DNA of 64,000 nt, from NCBI GenBank assembly GCA_030867875.1, contig JAOWCC010000577.1, positions 144,886,344 through 144,950,343 on the forward strand. Reading direction: 5' to 3'. The DNA comes from Actinernus sp. WN-2022. Lineage: Eukaryota > Cnidaria > Anthozoa > Actiniaria > Actinernidae. Below, piece by piece: positions 45,917-58,465 of the stretch; positions within the stretch are counted from its first letter, which is position 1, and each line of letters opens with the position of its first letter. A program made the translations under genes and the position numbers. Under the pieces are notes generated by a model. The model was not told the DNA's origin. It did no database searches and saw only the letters and a list, made by a program, of their open reading frames with translations.

Positions 45917-47104
45917 CATAACAAGAGCCCATCTGGGCTTCCACTCGGGCCACATGAGATTGAAGATGAAATACACTTTCATTTGAAATCCTCTTAGTAA
46001 TAACCAAAGGGAATAATTATTAGCTGAATTTAGCAGTCTTCAGGAGTGGCCGGTAGCGCGGTGACTTTCATTCTCTGCTGCCCTAGTATATATGTGTAAT
46101 TTAATATTTTTGTTTTTCTCGTATGTAAATTAGAGAAGTTGACCTTTTAATTTAAACACTACTTATTCATGTACCACACGTTTACAATTTAGTCTGCTGT
46201 TCTATTATACTGCAGGTTCCGAGTACTAATAGATGATTGTCTCAAATGTATGTTTATATTTGTACCATATTATAAGTGTATCCTGTCCATCCTGTGATGG
46301 AGCTATGTCAATTTGTGTGCCTCTGTAATTTTATCTGCTGTTCCTGCTATACATGATGAGCCATTACGAGTCCATATTGGTATTTGTTGGATTAAAGATT
46401 ATTAACTGAAATGCCTGTTGGATCTCTAATTAACAAAACTTCAGTCTGCTAATTATATTACAGAACTATAAAGGGAATTGTTGGAAGCCTTTAATTTCTC
46501 GAACCAAAACCTCGGCCGTGAAAGGTTTCTTGTTTAAGTTTACCTTGAGAGTTGAATATTGTTTGGGTCATCATAAATTATTCTGTGCTGAGTGTGTATA
46601 TTTCTGGCTTCGTGTTGGCGAGCGACAGTGTTGCTCTCACAGTTCAGGAGTTCAGATGTCTTCAGACTTCGATAGAGTAGAGAAACCCACTGAACTGCTC
46701 AACCACAGTATATTTGCTAGTAAATCGCTATATTTCGCTATAAATCAGCTATTCAGTATACGTACACAGGTATCGATACGAGATCGGTAAACCAGCCAAA
46801 AACACGGTCAAAATTATTTTAATGTTGGCCTACCGATCACGGTGTTTTCGCTGGTATGTACTATGACCGAGAGTAAAATGAAATGTGGCATAAAACCTAC
46901 GAAACGTACCTCAAACTAGCCTGTGTACAGTCTTCCGTCTCAAGATGGCGACTGGACTAGAGAGAAATCTATTAGCGCCACGAGGTACGCGCACACAATT
47001 AATGCATAATTTAACGCATGCGCAGAAATTTTGCTGCATGAAACAAAAAATAATAATAACGGCCTGCAGATTTAGACTCGGGCTGCCACAGGCAGCCCAA
47101 GTAA
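45917..47104. mobile_element. Hairpin-ended element, copy 2
   Basis: Starts AACAAGAGCCCATCTGGGCT and ends GGGCTGCCACAGGCAGCCC, followed by AAGTAA. The first 240 bp or so match copies 1 and 3; the last 90 bp (GCATGCGCAGAAATTTTGC onward) match copy 1. The interior differs from copy 1. It holds an AAGATGGCGACTGG start context (46944) giving MATGLERNLLAPRG before a GAG|GTACGCG donor-like site, on the plus strand. In copy 1 a similar AAGATGGCG start faces the opposite way. Confidence 0.75.
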
Positions 47105-48029
47105 TTAAGCAGCTACCATATCAAGATTTTTGTCAGGAATTCATAACATTTAAAGGGAAATCAAGGTCCTTTTTACATTGGAAAAGCAATGTCTTTTGGG
47201 GAAATTTAAACCGTTTTTCAAGTACGCATGAAAACATCTAAAACATCTAGTGATCCCCTCTGTAGCTCAGATATCAGATATATTCTATCGCAATGTAATC
47301 TAAACATCTAGTGATCCCCTCTGTAGCTCAGATATCAGATATATTCTATCGCAATGTAATCTAAACACGAAACCTTACTTTTAGCTCCATGAAACTACCG
47401 AGCAACTATTGCTTTATTTTTATTTGACTTTTTGACAGTACTCTGTCTTACAGTCCTAACCAATGATTCAGCATACATTCAATCATCATATATAATGTAG
47501 CCAAACCTCTCAGTGAAGCACGAGCTTGACACACGGCATAGTTCTTTAATGGTTATTGCACACATTTCTAAAAAAATATTATTAATAGTAAACAGTGTTA
47601 CACTGCATATGAAGCTATGAAGTTCTATGACATTTTGGCCTTTTAAACTGACTAACCGCAATGCAGATGTGAGTTTTACGAGCTTGCTATCACAAAGAGC
47701 CAATTAGCGCAGGTTTAATATTATTATTATAGCTGTAAGTCCAAGTTCTTTAGTTCGCAGTAACATTAAGTAGCTAATGTTTTTTTGTTGAGTCATTATT
47801 TTTGGAGGGTTCCGTTTCAAATTTAATAGGCTTCTTAAGTTCATAATTTTGAAAGTTCTTCTGAACGGAGTATGAATCTATTATTGGGATATATTGTCTA
47901 ATTTCCTCACTACATGCAGCGAGAGCGGGAAGTATGATCAGCAGGTTCTGTTATGGTATATTTACGCACAGCACGGGTTGAATATTTAAACATCACTTGA
48001 AAGCTCTTATCATAAGCCTGCCCGCTGTT
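47105..48029. other. No gene; one 61-bp tandem duplication
   Basis: 47241-47301 and 47302-47362 are identical 61-bp copies (AAACATCTAGTGATCCCCTC through to GCAATGTAATCT). Perfect identity implies a recent event or an assembly slip. No coding motif elsewhere. Confidence 0.7.
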
Positions 48030-51000
48030 TTCAGACCCTAAAATGACATGGAAATTGATTAATTGTCTTCTCGGCAAGAACAACCAAACTAGCAATGTTA
48101 ATGAAATTCAAGTTAATGATAAGGTTATTTCGGATGCTAAAAATATTTCTGAATCCTTCAACGATTTTGTTATAAATATTGGCCCTAATTTGGCTGCGCA
48201 ATCAACCAGACAGCCAAACAATAACATCAATACTTATCTTGGCAACAATCAGAATACTCATGCATCTATTAGGTTTTCAGATGTATCGGCAAATAATGTA
48301 ATTTTAACTTTGAAACAGTTGAAAGTGTCTAAGAGCACAGGCCTCGATAAAATTCCGGCCAATTAGGTTTTGAAGATTGCGTCAGCTATAATAGCACCAT
48401 CGTTGACTTTTATCTTTAACCTGTTACTTTCTACTGTATCTTTGTTGAAGATTGAAAAAATGCGCGCGTTAGTGCAATATTCAAAGCGAATGACCGTCGT
48501 CAAATATGGAATTATCGGCCAATTTCAATCTTACCGATAATAAGTAAAGTTTTTGAAAAAGAGGTATTCCGACAACTATACGGATACCTTATTGGAAATT
48601 CGATGCTTTCCAAATTCCAATCAGGGTTTCTCCCTTTACATTCAACAGTTTCAGCCTTTATACAGATGTGCGACGATGGTTCGAAAACATGGACAATGGA
48701 AAATTAATACAGTCCCTGACAAAAGTTTTTCACACCGTACGAACCACATACCTTAGAATGTGCCACATGTGTTTACCGCATAGAGTAAAATGTATTCCAC
48801 CACTTACGGTAAAAGCCAACCGATGAATCACCATACGGTAAAGTACATGCGGTGCCTAAACTACATACGGCAAAAGGTATGTGGTACCTCAACTACATAC
48901 GGTAAAAGCCATGTGGTGGCTCGACTACATACGGTAAAAGCCATGTGGTGGCTTGACTACATACGGTAAAAGCCATGTGGTGGATCGACTACATACGTTA
49001 AAAGCCATACAGTGCCTACATTATACTGTACGGCAAAATGCATTCGGTACTTCAACTACATGTCGTACAGTGAAAATGAAATGCCTCAAATACTTTATAT
49101 AACAGTATAGTGAATTCCATTTGGTCTCTCGATCACCTATTAGTTCCGCATCGTAATCTGAACATTTGCCGCTATTTGTTTGAGTTAGTGGTTAATAAAA
49201 CCTCAAGTTCAATTCACGCAAATTAAGTGTCGTTTGAACACTCAGTGTCAACTTCAAATCAACTTTTGCAGTATTATTTATCATTTAATATGTTCTTTCG
49301 ACGGCCGGTCGAAAGGCACTCGTCAATAAAACTAACACTTTAGAATGGTTTGTTATTTCGCTTCATTCAGAACTCAAACAGCCGGTCGAAACACACTCGT
49401 CAATGAAACTAACACTTTAGAACGATTTATTTTCGCTTCAGTCAGAACTCGAACGGCGGGTCGAAATGCACTCGTTAATAAAACTAACACTTTAGAATGT
49501 TTTATTTTCGCTTCATTCAGGACTCAAACGGCGGTCGAAACGCCATCACACTTTAGAATGCTTTATTTCGCTTCATTCAGAACTCAAACAGCGGGTCGAA
49601 ACGCACTCCTCAATAAAACTAACACTTTAAATGTTTTATTTTCGCTTCATTCAGAACTCAAACAGCGGGTCGAAACGCACTCTTCAATAAAACTAACACT
49701 TTAGAATGTTTTATTTTCGTTTCATTCAGATAAAAGCCATACGGTGGCACAACAACATACGGTAAAAGGTATAAGGTGGTAAAAAGTATGGAGTTTACCG
49801 AACGGAAATTAGCACATGTGGTAACCGAATATTCGTTTTACCGAATCACGTACGGTGCCGCATACGGTCGAAAAACGTTTGTCAGGGACTGTAGGTGTAG
49901 TGTTTTGGACATTCGTAAAGCATTCGATTCAATAGACCATTCGATCAGATTTTGCTTGACAAAATGGAGTTTTACGGAGTTTCAGGCTTAGAATAAAAAT
50001 GGTTCGATACTTATCTTACTGGAAGAAAACAGCAATGCGGATATTTGTCATCGCCAAAATAGATAGTCTGTGGAATTCCTCAGTATTCGATAGATAGTCT
50101 ATGGAATTCCTCATGTTCGATTCTCGGACCCTTATTATTTCTTCTTCATATCAATGATTTGCCTGTCTTACATCTACCACTCCGTGTTTATATACAGACG
50201 ATACCCAAATCTTTGCATCCTCACTCGATACAGCTGAACTTGCGTCTAATCTAAATTCTGATCTCGATGAATATATTATGTGATTGACTCGCTTTGAATA
50301 AACTTCAGTTTCACCCTTCGAAAACAAAGCTAATGATTATTGGATCTGCTTATAATTTCAACAACAAAACCGGGAATTTGTCAAGCAGTATCTCTATAGA
50401 CAATACCAAGGAGTTCACAAGTGAATTCCCATAGTAAATGCCTAGGGGTTGAAATTGATGAAAGGCTTTAGTTACTTTTGAGAACCTCATCGAGAAAATC
50501 TAAAAAAAAAGCGAATGCAGGCATTGGTGCCATAAAGCAAAATATATGTTCGTCCCCATCGATTCACTTGAAGCAATATATATAGCCCTAATTCAACTTC
50601 GACTATTGTTTCCCCTTATGTGATACCTGTAGATAGGTTCTCAAAAACAAATTACAAAAAGTCCAATCCCGTGCTGCAAGAGTCCTAACTGATGGTACTT
50701 GATTATTTAGAATGGAAAACTCTCCAAGCAAGGTGCATACAAACGAAGTCGATATTTTAAAATGTATGAAACTCTCAACGAACAATCCGCACCCTACTTA
50801 AGAAATCATTTAGCCAAAATTAGTGATCGTAACAAATATTATCAACTTAGAAAATCTGAGACTGAATTTTCTCAAGCGCAGCTTTAAATACAATGGTGCT
50901 TTGTTATGTAACAGTCTACCAGATGAGGCAACAACAGCAAGTTCGTTACAGCAATTTAAAAGTAAAAAAACGTCAGCTGTACCAATACACTGAGGGCTCA

Positions 51001-51030
51001 GATTTTTCAGCGATGCCATTTTGAAAACGT
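48030..51030 (+). pseudogene. LINE ORF2 remnant: linker, full RT span and C-terminus
   Basis: KMTWKLINCLLGKNNQTSNV and LKQLKVSKSTGLDKIPAN (48040-48366) form the linker and first RT block. Then, with shifts, come YGNYRPISILPIISKVFE and SKFQSGFLPLHSTVSALIQM (48510-48670). After a 1.2-kb transposon insert, LDIRKAFDSIDHSI resumes at about 49905, followed by a damaged GIPQ block (with a short duplication near 50045-50115), GPLLFLLHINDLP, YTDDTQIFASSLDTAEL (50190-50245, the catalytic YxDD box), FHPSKTK and a C-terminus with YNGALLCNSLPDE near 50890. Stops and frameshifts make it non-functional. This is the most complete LINE in the window and probably CR1-like. Confidence 0.9.
48710..49891. mobile_element. 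Tc1/mariner-like non-autonomous element in the LINE RT
   Basis: TA at 48708-48709 and 49892-49893 flanks CAGTCCCTGACAAAAGTTTT at the left and its mirror AAAACGTTTGTCAGGGACTG (one mismatch) at the right. A TA duplication with CAGT ends is typical of Tc1/mariner. Removing it joins NGKLI to GVVF in the LINE, apart from one base. The interior has no transposase. It is made mostly of two tandem arrays: a 32-bp unit (CATACGGTAAAAGCCATGTG) at 48803-49062 and again 49730-49790, and a unit of about 73 bp (AATAAAACTAACACTTTAGA) at about 49296-49728. Confidence 0.85.
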
Positions 51031-51431
51031 TAACTCTTTTGCACGGGAAGCTATAGCCAAGTTTGTTTGGACTAAGTGATGCTAGTTTCCATCAGTTTTA
51101 ATCCATCTAGCCCATTTTTCAGTGTGCCTGAAGGCAACCTATAAGCCTCATGGCTGCCTTAGTTGCACTTTCCCAAAGAACCGAGTCAGTGAGAAGCAAG
51201 CGGTGGGATGTATTTCACTCTCCCCTGACAATAAGCATGAAATAGTACGCCCCTCCCCTCTTTCGCTCATCGAAAAAGGGAGATTATAGGGGGGAAGGGC
51301 CTATTTTTTATAACCCTCCATTTATGGGGGTTCAACAAATTATTACCCTCCCCCTTTCTCCACCCCCTCTCCCTGCTAATCTAAGACCAGTCCCTGAAGA
51401 TCCACCAGCATAGCTGTTATCCATGCGATGT
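51031..51431. other. No recognisable feature
   Basis: Spacer with C-rich blocks (51250-51370). LINE 3' UTR may extend a little into it. Confidence 0.35.
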
Positions 51432-52456
51432 TTAACCCTTTGGAACCCAGACGCATTTGACTCAATTGGTGAAATCCAGAGTGCTAACTCAACCCTCCCC
51501 CCTCAGTTAAAGTTTGGCTAGCCCAGGGTAGTTAAATACTGCTGACTTTTTAAACCAAGGGCTCAAACTTTCCCCATGATGCCATTCGGCAGAACTCTAC
51601 GGACTCGTCGGCGGTAAGTATGCTTTCTTCTGTAGGATTTCCAACCAAATGTGCTCTAATTTTGTACAAATAAGCCACTGTAGGAGAGCTAGAGGACATC
51701 ATTAAGTCTGAGGACGGCTGAAAAGTACTTGGTTTGCTTTTAGTAGGCCTTGTGAGGGGTTTCACAGGGTTTTTCTGTTGTGTTTCTGCTTTCAGACACA
51801 TGAAATAATTATTCACTGAAACCCTTGAAATTCTGCAGTTGGTTGTCTTTTCCCCCTGCTCAACCTATTAGGATGTGTATTTGTCACTTTAAAGCAACGG
51901 CTTGAGTCCAAATAACCGCTCTTGGTTGTAGGGGTAAAAGACTTGTAAAAAAAAATCCTACAGGAGTCCCAGAAGGGGGGACCCCTTGTCGATTTTTGTC
52001 CATTACCCAGCATGCAATTGGAGGTGGGTGCAGGAAAACATGGTGGAGTGAAATGCAGCGTTAAGAACAGAGTGCTTCACAGTCGCTTCGTGTGTTTTAT
52101 GCCAAAAAAACCTGGTGGTTGGAGAGATTAGAGAAGGTACTGTAACAACTGAGTGCTGACTCTGTGTTTGCTTTTGATTTCAATTGCGAACGGGAAAGAT
52201 TTTTGAGCCGATTTTCAGCTCCTCAAAATTCGTGAAAATCAAAGAAACAAGACAAGATCTCCAAAACAAATGACTTTTTCTCCAAAGTGGGGAGTCAACC
52301 GAGCGCTGTTTATAGCTCTAGCTTTTAAGTAATTCATCTCTTGAAGTAAAATCGCAACATCGTACTTCTAGCATGTCTAGATTTGATGCAATAATTTTTT
52401 CCAGTTACATGCTTCATATTGGCCGGTTTTGGCCGGGTTGGGTTCGAAAGGGTTAA
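51432..52456. mobile_element. 1.0-kb element with piggyBac-like ends
   Basis: TTAA at 51432-51435 and 52453-52456 flanks mirrored ends: CCCTTTGGAACCCA at the left and TGGGTTCGAAAGGG at the right (one mismatch). TTAA duplication with CCCT/AGGG ends matches the piggyBac pattern. Minus-strand frames at 51550-52013 (for example VKPLTRPTKSKPSTFQPSS, EESILTADESVEFC) are not a recognisable transposase, so this is a non-autonomous copy or one with unknown cargo. Confidence 0.65.
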
Positions 52457-54512
52457 TAAGAATCTCTGACGTTTGAGTCCAAAGCGGTGTCAATAGGTGA
52501 AAATGACTTGAGACAGGGATGAAAGATGAAGGGTGAAAGATGGGGGAGTGGGGTACTCCCTGTCAAGATTGTTTCCAATTACCCAGCATGCTTTGCGGTG
52601 TCCATGACAGTTTGGTTTCTGTTGAAGTGAAGTGGTTGTAAAGAAGATGTCGGTTTTGAGTAGGCGCTTGGACAAACATGCCGAAAATAATGGGTTTGGG
52701 AAATCTGATAGGTGAAATTCTGGCTGTTGAGCTTCGAGGAAAACAAAACTTTAGAGGGTAAACCATTTTGTGTCAGTTTCAAGGTTTATTGACTCTTCTT
52801 TGATGACCAGAGTAACTTGTATAGCTTTGAAATCGCTCGTTTAGTGGCTGTTAATTTAATGCTTGATTGAAAGGATTTTCAATATTTTCCCTGGAGACTG
52901 TTTATATACACTGTTTGTTAGTCATTTTTGCATATTTGCTTTTATTTTAAGCATCTCACTTGGCCGAGAGGTTCTTTAGTTCATATCAAAATCGGTGGAA
53001 ATAGCTCTAAACGAATGTAAATTCTTACCGTGACACAGCCCCCTAAATGTGAACGTGCATATCCGTGCATTGGCTTGCGGTGTCCCAACATACATATCAA
53101 ACTGACTGCTCATTAGCTATCCAAGATTAAAGAAGACATTTGTCACGTGACGTAGCTGTTGAAAGAGAGAAAATGATAAATGATGTCATCTACTGAGGAA
53201 TACTTCATGACCTAAACGGTGCAACATATTCTTTCGTTATGAATCATGATCAATAGTTTGGATACGGCTATCGATTTTTTTATAGCGCTTTAATACGAAA
53301 ATTAAAATCTCATCTTGATAACATTAACATCGCACTAGCTCTGTCTGCCGAAAGAAACTTGTTTCTCGAATAACGTTATTTTGTGTACAATTTTCAATTC
53401 AGTTTAATTTATTTTGTTTTACCTTTAATTAACAAAACAACTCACTCTATTTCAAGGGTTACAGAAATTTCTAGAGTATTCCGGCAGCTTGAAGCATTTA
53501 TTTACGAATAGTCTAAACTAGAGTACAAATCAATTACTTCCTCAGACAATCTACTTCCTTAAAACAAAATTGTGGGGAGGGGGCTGAAGAGGATGCGAGG
53601 GTGCCTCCCTCCTGAGCTCCCGAAGCTAAGGATGATAACTCTGGTTGCACAGAAGAGACAACCGATTTGGGCAGATGATTAAAACATTTTAACCCGCCTA
53701 TGTTTGGGGAGGCTAAGGTCCTCCAATCTGAGGTATGTCGGGGAGAGGGAGGGGGGAACAACCCCCGGTGACCCCGCGGCTCCACCGCCTATGTTTTAGT
53801 AAAAACAAGGAAGCATAAGTTATTTGTTATTAGCATGGTGGATTTAATTTGAAAAAATTGAGGAAGCGGCAAACGGGACAAAGTATCTCTTTATTTCAAT
53901 TAACTTGCGGCGACATTTGCCAATGGTTTCAGCACTCACTCTTACTAATGGTTAATATTTCCGTTAATAAAATACAATTAATACTAACGAACAAACAAAA
54001 GCTGACAATATGCACATTTGAAAGGTTCAAGGAGAATTTGGCTTTTGTCATCTAATGTTAAAGCTTTTACATCAAAACGTTTCAAACATTATAACTGAAC
54101 ACAAAACAGCACGACAAGCTATATATGAACACAGTAATGGAGGCTTCATACGTTTCCTAGCCAATCGGAACCTTTGTGAAATACGTGGGCTTTCAACTTG
54201 CAGATGCGGCTAGTGTGAATCCCCGCAGAGCCCTCTGCATTCAGAAGTTGGGGCACTTAATTCAAGATTACCATGTTGCGAATACTTCGTAAGAAGATGT
54301 CCTATTTACCTCAGGAAGTGATTTTTAGGTGAGGAATAATAAAAGCGACAAATAGTTTCTGGTTCTCAACACTCAACGAATGTTCCAGTTTGGCCTGGAA
54401 GCATATCATCGGCGAAGCGATCGAAAACAAAAATCACTGATCGAAAACTGACGCTTATGATTTTATTAGGTCGTATTGTACACTCAGGCTCTAGTGTACG
54501 GGAGAAACGTTA
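52457..54512. other. No supported gene
   Basis: TTACCCAGCATGC near 52577 repeats a word at 52002 inside the previous element. A G-rich stretch lies at 53572-53590 and 53737-53775. Open frames are short and overlap on the same strand in several registers. Confidence 0.4.
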
Positions 54513-55957
54513 ATTCATTTGAACTACAGTGATCGCAGCCTCACTTTACAGACTAGGAAGTGGAATGAGACGAATTTAAAGGTTGGTTACTTAGTTTATG
54601 ACATTGCCAATTTATGCAGCACATTGCACAGTACTGATTAATATATATGGTTTAACCTCATATATAGAACTTTTTTCTTCCACGAGATGATGTTTCTTTG
54701 TGTTCATACTTTGTTAATATATTTATTATTGTGTTCAGCGGTATAGCGATACCTAACGACAAAGACCGTATTATTCATCTTTGAAGGTCTTTGAATATCG
54801 AATATGACTGTTGTGAATTATTAGTTTTTCTCACGTTGCAATTGTTTAATTGATATTTTCTATTTAATGATTCTAAATTCAACTTCGAAGGGGTCGTCCT
54901 TTAGTAAATTCTGAAATACATCCTTTCTTTTTAAAGCTGTACCTAATATTCGATTTGAAAGAATTTTTCTGCTCCAAAATACTTTTGATTGAAGAATTTC
55001 ATTCTCAAAAGAGCAGTTGAACAATTTTCAATGTTCTGCTCATTTCATGTTCGATTTAAGTGATATAAATAAAACATTTGAATGTGACTAAATTAAACTA
55101 CGCATTATCCCACTTTCAATATATAGTCTATATACGCTCCATTTGCCATACACCGCAAAATTTTCAATATATAAGACTCCAGGGTAAATTACACTCTTAA
55201 GTCTTCATTTTGAAGTCCTTAATATATACACTTTCCCTTTAAACGTCTTAACTGTAAATTATGATAAATTGTAACTGATTTTCCTCAGTCGACAGCTGCC
55301 TCTAATTTCAACAGAAAATATTTGACGGCATTCATTAGGAATGCTTTTCAATGCTCCTTATAAAACTAAAAGTTAGATTCACGGCTTAAATAACGTAATA
55401 CCGTGCTAAGGAAGACGACTAAATAAAATACAGATGAATATATAATAAAGGACGATATATACACTAACTAAAGGTATCACTGTATGTTACTTGAACCTAC
55501 GCTAATTCAAAGCTTTCTATCGAAAACTTTTATTCGAGCAGTCAGATTTTCTCAGCAGATTTTCTCAGAAAAGCCTTCTAGCGAAGCTTCTAGTCCGTCC
55601 GTATTGATTCACGATGGTGTCAAAGTCTAAGTATTATGACTGGCTTGATTGCAGCAGATTTTCTCAGAAAAGCCTTCCAGCAAAGCCATGCACTTACGTA
55701 TGTCTATCTTGAAACGTGCCTATATCGTTCATTACATCAACATTCTAAAATCTCATTTTACTTTTTTAAGGTTTCTTGAAAATTTTTGACATCAATAACT
55801 GAACGTATTTTGTTTTTGTGTTTTACTTATGCCAATGTCATTTTTTAACTGACTTGATGAATCCTTAAAAGTTGCATCGAAAATGTTTTGAAGTGTAACC
55901 AGTAACTTTTGATTGGAAGGTCAGATTTATTTGTGTCGCAGCTTCAGTTGTATTGTA
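54513..55957 (+). repeat. Direct duplication of about 1.44 kb, copy 1
   Basis: Matches 60153-61573 in the same orientation with few substitutions. Small indels include an extra AGCACATTGCAC-like stretch near 54618 and an extra TAGTCTATA near 55123. The sequence is AT-rich with no long frame. Inside, CAGATTTTCTCAGAAAAGCC recurs about 100 bp apart (55558 and 55656). Copy 1 lacks the 72-bp flanking repeats seen around copy 2. Confidence 0.9.
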
Positions 55958-56359
55958 GTTGTCGCAAAGAGGGACACCAACTGATGGCGGCCGCATACAA
56001 AGTTACATCAAATTGTTATTCATTCATTGGCCCACATGCAGCTCTGTTAAGAAATACTCTAATGTTCCAAATTTGGTATATAAGTGTATTTTTACTAATT
56101 CTACAAGGCGAAATTTTTTTTTTTGATAATTTCATAAATGAAACCCATTTTTTGCGATCAAGGACTAACATCAGACGTCGGCTTGCTACACGCTCCTTAA
56201 TTCTATTGGTACAAACAACGCCACTTTTCTCCACTAAGGAAATCGAAGAAAGCTACGTGAGTCAACTTGCGAAGTGAAAACAGACAAAGTGACTTCACCG
56301 AATAAGTGCTAGCTAGGCTACTTAAGGATTCACGTGCGGTTATCTCAACTATAATTATT
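55958..56359. other. No supported gene
   Basis: An open frame at 55909-56277 begins inside the duplication end and has no recognisable domain. Confidence 0.3.
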
Positions 56360-57368
56360 AAAACAAATTTTAAATATGGCCATCAAGAATGCAAAGTTTC
56401 CATCTCTCTGGAAGTGCGGTAAGGCTTTTGCTCTGTGTAGATTGGGGATAACTAGCGTCCAATATCAGACTTGCCAACAATAATGAGTAAAATTTTGGAG
56501 CGCGCCATTTATCATCAGCTTTGCCATCACCTTACTATGAAGAATCTTACTAATTCCAATAGTTTGGGTTTAGACCTAAGTTATCAACAACTACTGCCTT
56601 AGCTAACTTCACTTATACAAGTGTTTCTACCACTGGAGTGTGGAAATGTTACGGGATCAGCATGTTAGACCATACCAAGGCCTTTAACATTGGTGATCAC
56701 GTGATCTTACAACGTAAATTGCAAGAACTTGGAGTTGCAGGATCTGTCTTTGATTTTTGTTTTATATTTGAATAACAAGCAACAGCTAATTCATTTTTTA
56801 CTTTCACTAGTTACATACACTCTTATAATACAAGCCTCAATGCGAGGCTATAAGGCTTGGTTACAATTCAAGAATTACGAATTGGACCATTATAGCATCA
56901 AAAATACTTCACATTCGCACGAACTTCGGTAAATTTAATATAAGATACTTCGGTACAAAAATTTGGAATACTATAGATGATTCACTTAAATTCATGACGA
57001 GATCCAGCTTCAAACTTAGGTATAAATATCTACTTATAAAATGTTACGAAACTATCTGAAATTGTCTGCACAATGTTAATCTACGGTATATCACATGGCA
57101 TGTATTGTGCTTGTATTCATGTCTCGCTTGTTTGTTTTTGATTTCCTTTTATTTTACACATCATATTTAAATTTTATTACGATAATTGCAGCCTCGACTA
57201 CCCTGACATTTCTTTTCTTTTAATCTAAACATGTAATTTGTCATCTGTCTTGATTAGCCTAGTGGTTATTACAGATGACATAAGTACTTCCTTTTGCACA
57301 CTTTACAATTTCTTTTTCTCTTTAAATGTTTCCATCTTAACTAGTACTTGAATAAAAAGTTGTTGTTA
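56360..57368 (+). pseudogene. LINE remnant: RT N-terminal part joined to C-terminus and 3' tail
   Basis: AIKNAKFPSLWKCGK, RPISDLPTIMSKILERA, then SLGFRPKLSTTTALANFT-like text and LDHTKAFNIGDHVILQRKLQ (56380-56740) are RT blocks. VLYLNNKQQLI follows near 56770. Then, with the catalytic block missing, come FNIRYFGTKIWNTIDDSLKF (56935-56990) and a 3' UTR ending in AATAAAAAGTTGTTGTT (57352-57368). Frames shift several times. Confidence 0.85.
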
Positions 57369-57369
57369 C

Positions 57370-57700
57370 TTCGGTATCTACCTATGTTGGTGTACCACAT
57401 ATCCATACTTGTCCCCTTCTCTTTATCATCTACGTGAATGACGTCAGTTGACCAACTGCCTGGAATACACTGATGTATGATATACTTCGATGCCGACTCG
57501 AACTCCAACGGAAACTGGATGTTGATTTGCAGAACGTTATATCTTAATTGTTCAGTGAAAATAAGATGACACTCAATGTTAAGAAATCGAAACTTTAATG
57601 CTGATGGTACATCCAAAACGTTCTAAAGTTCATGATGTTAAAGAACGTTAAAACAGTGATGAGGCTCGTCGGGTGTCAAATATAGAATAAACAAATGCGA
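57370..57700 (+). pseudogene. LINE RT middle fragment
   Basis: GVPHISILVPFLFIIYVNDV (57390-57450), then ELQRKLDVDLQNVIS and LFSENKMTLNVKKSKL (57495-57595) are the RT blocks around the GVPQGS and post-catalytic regions. The YxDD box itself is degraded. It starts immediately after the 3' tail of the previous LINE fragment, yet contains exactly the RT section missing from it, so order is scrambled or a second copy was inserted end to end. Confidence 0.8.
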
Positions 57701-58082
57701 AACTTTATCAATCCAAGAAAACGTGCTCACTAGCTATGGCGTACGATCCCCGCCAAAATTCATGGTTTGAATTCGAAGTTCTTCACATGAATTTTACACT
57801 CAAGTAGAATATTTCATATTGTTATTTTGTATTTTATAAGCTTTATCAAGGTTTCAACATACGTGTTTTATATTTGTCGTTCAAGTTTTACATTCGAGAT
57901 TGTCACTGTTCATTCTAAACTCCACGTCATGCATTCGTCGTTCGAGTTTCACATTACAAAGTCGACGACTTTTATTTTCAACTCGACGTTTTGAATTGAA
58001 CTTCACGCTTCAGTAACTTCCCGGTTGACCTTGGGAACCGCTGACATAAACAACGCAGGCGCAACAGTCAGTCGATCACAAA

Positions 58083-58251
58083 GTGGCGGCAGAGTTTGTA
58101 TTCTCCGTAGTTCAAGAAACAATTCAACGACTCGATAACTGCCAACAGGAGGATGATTATAGTAGCATAGTGCTTCGTTTAGAGACAATGTTTTGTCAGA
58201 ACTCGATATTGAAGAACTTGTGGACAAACAAACTACGAGTGCAAAGTACAC
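58083..58251 (+). pseudogene. Exon-like open frame next to the left arm of the TIR element
   Basis: Open from an in-frame stop at 58047 through AAEFVFSVVQETIQRLDNCQ, then EDDYSSIVLRLETMFCQNS and KNLWTNKLRVQSTQ, ending at an AG|GTAAAGG donor-like site near 58252. No in-frame ATG precedes it, so a start would need an upstream exon or a non-ATG codon. The composition looks coding and the donor is good, but the family is not recognised. It may be the first exon of the element's lost transposase or captured host sequence. Confidence 0.3.
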
Positions 58252-58465
58252 AGGTAAAGGTTGTGATCGTCAACTCTAACGAGAAGAGTAGAAACGAGAA
58301 GCTCAGTCTTTCTCTGAGGAGAAGTCCATCCGCTTAGTGAATGTTTGCCGAAAGAAATGGACGACCGTTGCATAAATTTATTGAGGCGGATTTCTGATTA
58401 TTTCCTCTACTGTACATCGCTACTAAGTTCAACGGCCGTGAAGTAAATAGCCGGATTGCATCTGG

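Noticed and set aside
49345..49704. 119-codon repetitive protein
   Set aside because: It is the 73-bp-unit tandem array inside the Tc1/mariner-like element.
55909..56277. 122-codon open frame as a host gene
   Set aside because: It starts inside the 1.4-kb duplication end, has no known motif and is shadowed by an open frame on the other strand.
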